A stretch of 14,879 nt of DNA from Clostridiaceae bacterium (lineage in GTDB: Bacteria > Bacillota > Clostridia > Oscillospirales > Acutalibacteraceae): contig CAJGBX010000028.1 in NCBI GenBank assembly GCA_904501685.1, forward strand, positions 1 to 14,879. The letters run 5' to 3'. Of this stretch, positions 1 to 5,350 are shown one piece after another. The stretch's first letter is position 1; the number at the start of each line of letters is the position of its first letter. Position numbers and translations under genes: made by a program. The notes under the pieces are model-generated. The model saw only the letters and a list, made by a program, of their open reading frames with translations, did no database searches and had not been told where the DNA came from.

Positions 1-285
1 GAAACGACTCACCAAGCAAAGCAGCATAACGCCTTGAGTAAGCTTATCGGCAATAGGGTCCAGAGCTTTACCAATTTCACTTATCATATTGTATCTTCTG
101 GCAATATAGCCATCTGCAGTATCGGTTAAACCGGACACAAAAACTACGATTGCAGTTAATATGCTGTTTTTAAGTACTAAATAGCAATAAACAATCAACG
201 GTATAAGCAGCAACCGCACGATTGACAGCAAATTGGGAATTGTAATTATTCTTTTAGTGCAGTCGGTTTTATTTACTGCTTTCAT
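1..285 (-). CDS. pgsA: CDP-alcohol phosphatidyltransferase, probably PgsA (3' end cut by window)
   Basis: Integral membrane enzyme that transfers a phosphatidyl group from CDP-diacylglycerol to an alcohol. In this family of short proteins starting with a TIPNLLSIVR-type segment, the acceptor is usually glycerol-3-phosphate, giving phosphatidylglycerol-phosphate. The 95 visible residues read in frame from an ATG to the window edge. Residues 15-45 hold the IPNLLSIVRLLLIP segment and the first membrane helix. The whole catalytic signature D-x2-D-G-x2-A-R-x8-G-x3-D-x3-D is present and intact (DTADGYIAR, then GKALDPIAD). The full protein would normally be about 180 residues, so roughly half is missing. 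The start lies inside the end of the AI-2E gene, overlapping it by 17 bases, with AAGG about 10 bases upstream, so the two are probably cotranscribed from the promoter near 1538-1566. The family call is firm. The PgsA subtype, rather than another CDP-alcohol transferase, is inferred. Confidence 0.85.
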   Translation of the reverse strand, partial: MKAVNKTDCTKRIITIPNLLSIVRLLLIPLIVYCYLVLKNSILTAIVVFVSGLTDTADGYIARRYNMISEIGKALDPIADKLTQGVMLLCLVSRF

Positions 286-1495
286 CTGCGACGACGCCTT
301 GGTCTGCATTTTCATTATCTCCTTTAGCACTCTTCTTTAAATAAGCTTCACCCTTATTTATATCATTACGGATAATTCTATACAGCGCAGCAGCTAAAGG
401 CACACCCAAAAGCATACCACCGACGCCTAAAACACCGCCGCCTACAGTAACTGCCGCCAAAACCCAAATCGCAGGAAGTCCTATCGAAGTTCCGACAACC
501 TTAGGATAAATTATATTTCCTTCAAGTTGCTGAAGTATAATGATAAATATGATAAAAATCAATGCCTTAACCGGTGAAACCATCAGTATCAGAAATGCAC
601 CGACACCGGCACCGATATAAGCACCGGCAATAGGCACCAAGGCAGTTAAGGCTATCAAGGCACCAATCATGGGTGCATACGGCAAACGGAGTGCCAACAT
701 ACCGAGTGTACAAAATACACCCAATATTACTGCCTCAACGCACTGACCGACAATATATTTATGGAAGCAATCATCTAAAATAGTAATAACCGACTTGGTT
801 CTTTTGTACCATTTATCGGTAATATAGTGCTTCATAGCACGGTCAAGCTGATTGCCGAGTTTATCCTTACCGATTAGAACGTAAACCGAGAAAATAATAC
901 TCAAAACGGCAGTAACAACACCCGAGAAAACCGATGAAATTGTAACAAACACGACCTCAACAACATCACCAATACCGCTGGTAAGCATCGAAATACCCTT
1001 TGAAATCCAAGACTTCCAGTCAATTGTTTTGATATATTCCAAAGCTTTATCTGTTAAAATATGATAGTGTTCAAGGAAGGTTACAACCTTAGTCATAGCC
1101 ACCGGGATATAATTTATTATAAGCTTAATACATTCAATAAACTGAGGTAAAACAAGACCTATTACCAAAGCAACAATGGCAAGCAATGTGACGATTGCCA
1201 AGCTAAGGCAAACCGGACGGCGGCTTTTAATTACTACCTTTTTTGCCGATTTCGGAAACCAAATTCTCTCATAAAAGGACATCAAGATATTTAAAGGATA
1301 AGCAATTACACAACCCACCAAAATAGGTGTAGCCGCACTTAATAAGCCAAACAGCACCTTAGCCGCTATCGGCCAATAAATAATGCTAAGATATAAAATA
1401 AATGCACTGATTCCTACCATAGCACAAGAACGCCAGCCGGGCTTAACTCCACGCCATTTTCTTTTAAATTTTTCGCTTATATTATCACGCTTCAT
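269..1495 (-). CDS. AI-2E family transporter (PF01594-type membrane protein)
   Basis: A 408-residue polytopic membrane protein of the AI-2E family. The family is named for the E. coli autoinducer-2 exporter TqsA, but members have varied or unknown substrates, so a quorum-sensing role should not be assumed. Two hydrophobic helices lie at about residues 25-75 and another near 95-120. A long central segment (about 135-225) follows. The typical C-terminal half contains the conserved stretches ALTALVPIAGAYIG, QQLEGNIIYPKVVG and GLPAIWVLAAVTVGG, followed by LLGVPLAAALYRI. The C-terminal tail is hydrophilic (KKSAKGDNENADQG). The ATG is preceded by an AAGGGCGG-like ribosome binding site 6-7 bases upstream and by a good promoter. 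The 3' end overlaps the next gene (pgsA-like) by 17 bases, which suggests translational coupling. The length is normal for the family and nothing appears broken. Confidence 0.9.
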   Translation of the reverse strand: MKRDNISEKFKRKWRGVKPGWRSCAMVGISAFILYLSIIYWPIAAKVLFGLLSAATPILVGCVIAYPLNILMSFYERIWFPKSAKKVVIKSRRPVCLSLAIVTLLAIVALVIGLVLPQFIECIKLIINYIPVAMTKVVTFLEHYHILTDKALEYIKTIDWKSWISKGISMLTSGIGDVVEVVFVTISSVFSGVVTAVLSIIFSVYVLIGKDKLGNQLDRAMKHYITDKWYKRTKSVITILDDCFHKYIVGQCVEAVILGVFCTLGMLALRLPYAPMIGALIALTALVPIAGAYIGAGVGAFLILMVSPVKALIFIIFIIILQQLEGNIIYPKVVGTSIGLPAIWVLAAVTVGGGVLGVGGMLLGVPLAAALYRIIRNDINKGEAYLKKSAKGDNENADQGVVADESSK

Positions 1496-1537
1496 TACTG
1501 TCCGCCCTTCTTCAAAAAGACAATTTCTGTAAATTTT

Positions 1538-1566
1538 ATTTTAGCACACTAAATTAAAAGGTGCAA
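1538..1566 (-). promoter_or_regulatory. Sigma-A-type promoter for the AI-2E/pgsA pair
   Basis: On the minus strand the sequence reads TTGCAC (1566-1561), a 17-base spacer, then TAAAAT (1543-1538). Transcription would start near 1531, leaving about 35 bases of untranslated leader with the ribosome binding site AAGGGCGG at 1502-1509. I see no clear terminator between this promoter and the phosphopantetheinyl transferase gene upstream, so read-through is also possible. Confidence 0.7.
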
Positions 1567-1590
1567 GTCGTTTAAAAGAAATTTATTAAA

Positions 1591-2241
1591 TTATAAACAT
1601 ATATTCAAGCTTTCTAGGAATTTTCGCAAAATATTACTTGAAATTTCCGAAAAAACGGTTTTACAACTAACAACATCCCCGCAAACCGATACAATATAAC
1701 CGTCAAAATCAAAGGTCTCAATATCAGTACGTCCTATCGTCTCAACCTCACTTAAATTTTTACGGATGCCCACACCGTCACGCTTTAAAAATGCCTCTTT
1801 TTTAGTCCAGATTTCAAAAAAACGAGAAATTTTTCCGGACTCCTTTTGATTAACGTATTCCTGCTCAAAAATCGAAAAATACCGTTTGATAAGCTTAAGA
1901 TTTACCTCTTTTACATACTCACAATCAATTCCAACCTCACTGTCCGACACCGCTACAGCAACCAAACCGTCGGTGTGTGAAACATTAAAAAATATTTTAT
2001 TTCCAACCAAGTATGGCTTTCCGGTATCATCAGCTTTAATAGTAATTTCATTGTTTTTAAAGCCAAATTCGGTGCAAAGAACGGCCCTTAACAGCAACTC
2101 GCCAAACAATGCCTGCAGCTGCTTTTCACGTTGTCTTAAGCTTTTAATTTTACTTACTCTATTTTCACTCACAACGCTAAGCATTTTATTGTAATCTTCG
2201 AAATCAGGCTCAGTCACCTTTAGTAAATAAACTTCGGTCAT
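1591..2241 (-). CDS. 4'-phosphopantetheinyl transferase, Sfp type
   Basis: Predicted to move the 4'-phosphopantetheine arm of coenzyme A onto a conserved serine of acyl or peptidyl carrier proteins, turning apo-carriers into holo-carriers. Family marks in order: GKPYL at 74-78, FFNVSHTDGLVAVAV at 84-98 (the usual F-N-x-S-H block), the Mg/CoA-binding VGIDCE at 103-108 with Asp106 and Glu108, and WTKKEAFLK at 145-153 with the W-x-x-K-E-A core (Lys148, Glu149). The length of 216 residues is normal for the Sfp group. I start at the ATG at 2241 because AGAGGTG lies about 7 bases upstream. The in-frame GTG at 2250 would sit inside that ribosome binding site. Copper ATPase copA ends 35 bases upstream with no hairpin terminator between, so the gene may be the last member of the copper operon. 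No carrier-protein or synthase gene is in the window, so its target is unknown. Confidence 0.9.
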   Translation of the reverse strand: MTEVYLLKVTEPDFEDYNKMLSVVSENRVSKIKSLRQREKQLQALFGELLLRAVLCTEFGFKNNEITIKADDTGKPYLVGNKIFFNVSHTDGLVAVAVSDSEVGIDCEYVKEVNLKLIKRYFSIFEQEYVNQKESGKISRFFEIWTKKEAFLKRDGVGIRKNLSEVETIGRTDIETFDFDGYIVSVCGDVVSCKTVFSEISSNILRKFLESLNICL

Positions 2242-2276
2242 TCCTCTCACCTCTTTTACAAATTATTTGAAACCTA

Positions 2277-4757
2277 TTAAATAACCTTATAGCCCTCTGC
2301 TGTAACGGCTGATTTTAAAGTCTCATCCGAAACCTCTTTGTTTAAAACAACAACGGCCGTTCCTTTTTCGTGACTTACCGAAGCAGATACAACACCGTCC
2401 AACGACTCCAGAGCCTTCTTTACGTGAGCCTCACAATGCATACACATCATACCTTCAATTTTCAAAACCTTTTCCATATTGAATGTCTCCTTTTTATCAA
2501 CAGCTTCTTTTTTATTATTCTTTTTATCATATATATCAACAAATTTGAGTCTTAACGCATTAGTAACGACGCAAAAGCTTGACAGACTCATAGCAAGAGC
2601 ACCGAACATAGGATTCAGCTTCCAGCCTAAATTTAAAATAAATACTCCTGCCGCGAGCGGTATGCCCAAGGTATTATAAGCAAAAGCCCAAAACAGATTT
2701 TCACGTATATTTTTAAGCGTTTTGCGACCAAGCCTGATAGCTGCTGCAACATCGGTTAAATTACTTTTCATCAAAACCGCATCAGCTGAATCTACCGCAA
2801 TATCGGTACCCTTGCCTACAGCTAACCCTAAATCTGCAACCGTCAAAGCCGGAGCATCATTAATACCGTCGCCGACCATTGCAACCCTTCCGCTACGCTT
2901 AAGCTTTAAAATCTCATCCTTTTTCTCAATCGGCAAAACACCGGCAACAACATTTTCAATTCCCGCCTGTTTGGCAATTGCCCTTGCAGTGCTTTCATTG
3001 TCACCCGTAAGCATAACAACCTTAATTTTCATAGACTTCAGCTCTTGTATGGTTTTTGCCGCATCAGGTCTTATCGCATCTGCAACCGATATCACACCGA
3101 TTATACTATCCTTAAAGCCGAAAATCAACGGGGTCTCACCTTTTTCAGAAAGCTCGGCTACTTTTATTTCAACCTGATTTGGAACAGAAAGTCTGCCTTT
3201 AACGAATTTAAGACTGCCGCCGATTAAAACTTCTTTGTTATATTCTGCATATACTCCGTTACCGTGAAATGCCTCAAAATTATCAACCTCACCAATTCGA
3301 AGCCCTGAATCTTCAGCTTTTCTTACTACGGCCGCCGCTAAAGGATGCTGGGATTTCTGCTCTAATGCCGCAGCAAGACTTAAAAGCTCATTTTCCGATA
3401 CACCGTACGGATAAATTCCCATTACACTGTGCTGACCCGTTGTAACGGTACCTGTTTTATCAAGCACTACGGTGTCAATTCGACCTGCCATTTCCAGTGC
3501 AGCTGCAGTTTTAAAAAGTATACCGTTTTCGGCACCCTTTCCGCTACCAACCATTATAGCAACCGGAGTTGCCAAGCCTAAAGCACAAGGGCAGGAAATT
3601 ACAAGTACCGAAACTGCACGTTCAATTGCAAATCCGGCACTATACCCGCCAATAAGCCAGCCTATTAATGTGATTGCCGACAAAATAATTACAGTCGGGA
3701 CAAACACACCTGAAACTCTGTCGGCAACCTTAGCAATCGGGGCCTTAGAGGTTGACGCCTCCTTGACTGTTTTAATTATACCTGCAAAAACTGTATCCTT
3801 GCCTACACGCAAGGCCTCGCATCTTAAATAGCCTGAAACATTTACAGTACCTGCCGACACAAAATCACCGACCGTCTTTTCAATCGGTACACTTTCACCG
3901 GTAAGTGCCGACTCGTTAACAGAGCTAAAGCCCTCGGTAACGGTACCGTCAACCGGAATCCTGTCACCCGGCTTTACCGCAAATATATCACCCGACTTAA
4001 CATCTTCAACAGATACTGTTTTTTCCTGACCCTTAACTATAAGCCGCGCAGTTTCGGGAGTTAAGTTAAGCAATCCCTTTAACACATCGGTCGTTCTGCC
4101 CTTAGCTTTTGCTTCAAGCAACTTACCGACCGTAATTAATGTTAAAATCATTGCCGACGACTCAAAATACAGTTCATGCAACAAATGAGCAGCATGGTTA
4201 ATGTCCCCGTTAAGGACGGACGAGTTCATACTGAACATAATAAATATACTGTAGCCGAAGGCCGCAGATGCGCCTAATGCAACGAGTGTATCCATATTTG
4301 GTGCACGGTGTAAAACACCCTTTAAACCGCTTATAAAGAACTTACGATTTAAAACGATAACAGGTAATGTAAGTAAGAGTTCAATCAAAGCAACGCTCAA
4401 AGGATTTTTTTCGAGACTTAACGGCAACGGGAAATTCCACATTACATAACCCATCGACACATACAATAATATAACTAAAAATCCCACCGAAAATATTAGT
4501 CTTTTCTTCAAAATCGGCGTTTCAGTATCCTTCAACGAATCAGCCTTTTCATTGTTAACAAAGTTCTCTTCGGCAAACGCTTCATATCCTGCTTTTTCAA
4601 CAGCTTTTATGATATCGGACTTGCTTCCGCCCTCTACCGCCATCGAATTAGTTAAAAGGCTGACCGAACAGGACGTAACACCATTAACCGAGCTCACTGC
4701 CTTTTCAACACGTGTGCTACATGCGGCACAGCTCATACCTTTGACTTTAAAATTCAT
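2277..4757 (-). CDS. copA: Copper-exporting P1B-type ATPase CopA with N- and C-terminal metal-binding domains
   Basis: Membrane pump that uses ATP to export Cu(I) from the cytoplasm. Residues 1-65 form a heavy-metal-associated domain with GMSCAAC (Cys10, Cys13). The helices begin near residue 85. The actuator has TGES at 286-289. The transmembrane metal site SCPC at 388-391 is followed by the phosphorylated Asp433 in DKTGT, then HP at 471-472, TGDN at 584-587 and GDGINDAP at 629-636. The YN pair (694-695) and the M-S-x-S-S motif (723-727) match the Cu(I)-specific P1B-1 subgroup. A Lys/Asn/Glu-rich linker (744-760) joins a second heavy-metal-associated domain at 761-826 with GMMCMHC (Cys772, Cys775). 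The ATG lies 11 bases after csoR with AGGGGA upstream, so the two are cotranscribed. Within the linker is a strong internal ribosome binding site and an in-frame ATG (Met761), described separately. All catalytic residues are intact. Confidence 0.97.
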   Translation of the reverse strand: MNFKVKGMSCAACSTRVEKAVSSVNGVTSCSVSLLTNSMAVEGGSKSDIIKAVEKAGYEAFAEENFVNNEKADSLKDTETPILKKRLIFSVGFLVILLYVSMGYVMWNFPLPLSLEKNPLSVALIELLLTLPVIVLNRKFFISGLKGVLHRAPNMDTLVALGASAAFGYSIFIMFSMNSSVLNGDINHAAHLLHELYFESSAMILTLITVGKLLEAKAKGRTTDVLKGLLNLTPETARLIVKGQEKTVSVEDVKSGDIFAVKPGDRIPVDGTVTEGFSSVNESALTGESVPIEKTVGDFVSAGTVNVSGYLRCEALRVGKDTVFAGIIKTVKEASTSKAPIAKVADRVSGVFVPTVIILSAITLIGWLIGGYSAGFAIERAVSVLVISCPCALGLATPVAIMVGSGKGAENGILFKTAAALEMAGRIDTVVLDKTGTVTTGQHSVMGIYPYGVSENELLSLAAALEQKSQHPLAAAVVRKAEDSGLRIGEVDNFEAFHGNGVYAEYNKEVLIGGSLKFVKGRLSVPNQVEIKVAELSEKGETPLIFGFKDSIIGVISVADAIRPDAAKTIQELKSMKIKVVMLTGDNESTARAIAKQAGIENVVAGVLPIEKKDEILKLKRSGRVAMVGDGINDAPALTVADLGLAVGKGTDIAVDSADAVLMKSNLTDVAAAIRLGRKTLKNIRENLFWAFAYNTLGIPLAAGVFILNLGWKLNPMFGALAMSLSSFCVVTNALRLKFVDIYDKKNNKKEAVDKKETFNMEKVLKIEGMMCMHCEAHVKKALESLDGVVSASVSHEKGTAVVVLNKEVSDETLKSAVTAEGYKVI
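2475..2492 (-). promoter_or_regulatory. Internal Shine-Dalgarno and in-frame ATG inside copA (possible CopZ start)
   Basis: The minus strand reads AAGGAG (2492-2487), nine bases, then ATG (2477-2475) in the copA frame at Met761. Translation from here would give a 66-residue protein beginning MEKVLKIEGMMCMHCEAHV, the size and make-up of a free CopZ copper chaperone. The match to the anti-Shine-Dalgarno sequence is better than that of copA itself (AGGGGA). The underlying codons (AAG GAG in DKKETF) could be chance in a Lys/Glu-rich linker, so use in vivo is inferred. Confidence 0.45.
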
Positions 4758-4768
4758 ACTTTTTTCCC

Positions 4769-5068
4769 CTACTTCATCAACCTTTGTAAAAGTGTCACAA
4801 GCTCATCGACCGTTTCATTTTTACCAAGTCGAATATCCTCGGCAACACATGATTTTATATGAGAACCCAATAACTCCTTATTGAAAGCATTCAGTGCGGC
4901 ATTTACAGCCAAAACCTGTGTGATAATATCGGTACAATAGGAATTATCTTCTACCATTCTTTTTATTCCCCTTACCTGACCTGCTATGCGGTTAAGCCGA
5001 TTAATAAGCAACTTTTGTTCATTTTCATTTCTTTGCTTTATCCTTTTGCAATCACAAATTTCAGACAT
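4769..5068 (-). CDS. csoR: Copper-sensing repressor, CsoR family
   Basis: All-helical DNA-binding repressor of the CsoR/RcnR/FrmR family that leaves its operator when Cu(I) binds. In the 99-residue product the N-terminal helix has the family block LINRLNRIAGQVRGIKRMVE (21-40). The Cu(I) ligands are Cys45 (in SYC), His70 and Cys74 (SHIKSC). The spacing of 25 and 29 residues from the first Cys matches the Cys-His-Cys site of Mycobacterium tuberculosis CsoR, which favours copper over nickel (RcnR) or formaldehyde (FrmR). I start at the ATG at 5068, preceded by AAGGTGG at a 7-base spacing. An upstream in-frame ATG at 5086 would add MEGGYI but lies inside the operator and lacks a ribosome binding site. 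It is the first gene of the copper operon, 11 bases before copA, and probably represses its own promoter. Confidence 0.95.
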   Translation of the reverse strand: MSEICDCKRIKQRNENEQKLLINRLNRIAGQVRGIKRMVEDNSYCTDIITQVLAVNAALNAFNKELLGSHIKSCVAEDIRLGKNETVDELVTLLQRLMK

Positions 5069-5084
5069 AATATACCCACCTTCC

Positions 5085-5105
5085 ATATACCCTTATGGGG
5101 TATAT
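5085..5105. promoter_or_regulatory. CsoR-type copper operator
   Basis: A perfect 8-5-8 inverted repeat, ATATACCC-TTATG-GGGTATAT, with the TACCC/GGGTA core known for CsoR operators. It sits directly downstream of the csoR -10 box and over the expected transcription start, so bound repressor would block initiation. It lies about 75 bases from the nearest binding-protein promoter element, so control of that divergent promoter is less likely. Confidence 0.85.
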
Positions 5106-5107
5106 TT

Positions 5108-5137
5108 ATTATAAATATTTTCGCTCAAATTTGTCAA
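5108..5137 (-). promoter_or_regulatory. csoR-copA promoter
   Basis: On the minus strand a consensus TTGACA (5137-5132), an 18-base spacer and a consensus TATAAT (5113-5108). The expected start near 5101 falls inside the operator. The strength of both hexamers fits a promoter that needs tight repression. Confidence 0.8.
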
Positions 5138-5148
5138 GTGATTTGATC

Positions 5149-5168
5149 AATATTTCATTTGAAATATT
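5149..5168. repeat. 20-base palindrome between divergent promoters
   Basis: AATATTTCA-TT-TGAAATATT is a perfect 9-2-9 inverted repeat. It lies between the -35 box of csoR (5132-5137) and the -35 box of the first binding-protein gene (5182-5187). It is not conserved upstream of the other two binding-protein copies. The position suits a transcription factor site, but the stretch is AT-rich and no family can be assigned. Confidence 0.4.
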
Positions 5169-5181
5169 TTAACAAATACTC

Positions 5182-5210
5182 TTGCATTTTTAGAATAAAT
5201 ATGGTAAAAT
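5182..5210 (+). promoter_or_regulatory. Promoter of solute-binding protein gene 1
   Basis: TTGCAT (5182-5187), a 17-base spacer and TAAAAT (5205-5210) with an extended -10 (TGG directly before it). The start would be near 5217. The same arrangement recurs at the two other copies with identical spacing, which supports it being functional. Confidence 0.75.
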
Positions 5211-5216
5211 GATGAT

Positions 5217-5350
5217 GCAAGGTTATGTGCACTTGGTATTTACCGACAGTTTTAAACAGCTTATAAAACATGTAGCCGATTACCGGTTTTAAAGCATTAA
5301 CATCTGTCACAAATACCAAAACAAAATTTTAAATGGAGGTAATTTAAAAA
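5217..5350 (+). ncRNA. Structured 5' leader of binding-protein gene 1 (candidate cis-regulatory RNA)
   Basis: About 134 bases of untranslated leader, largely conserved in the three gene copies. TTGGTATTT (5233-5241) can pair with AAATACCAA (5311-5319). After a small internal loop, GACAG (5245-5249) can pair with CTGTC (5304-5308). Inside, GCTTATAAAAC (5259-5269) can pair with GTTTTAAAGC (5286-5295) with one bulged base. The apex holds the invariant TGTAGCCGATTACC (5271-5284). Downstream, TTTTAAAT and ATTTAAAA (5327-5334, 5342-5349) flank the ribosome binding site GGAGG. I do not recognise a known riboswitch class. The apical 14-mer also resembles a LacI/CcpA-type operator, so a DNA-level role is possible. 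Confidence 0.45.

Noticed and set aside
2722..3177. A 151-codon open frame on the plus strand opposite copA
   Set aside because: It is antisense to intact, conserved catalytic parts of copA, has no ribosome binding site, and its composition (Ser/Ala/Ile-rich) is that of a reverse-frame shadow. The same holds for plus-strand frames at 3472-3831, 4552-4884 and 1886-2194.
5087..5350. Possible small gene or known riboswitch between csoR and binding-protein gene 1
   Set aside because: No open frame with a ribosome binding site exists here, and the leader lacks hallmark motifs of the riboswitch classes I know (for example the TPP, cobalamin, purine or fluoride cores). It is reported only as an unclassified candidate RNA.
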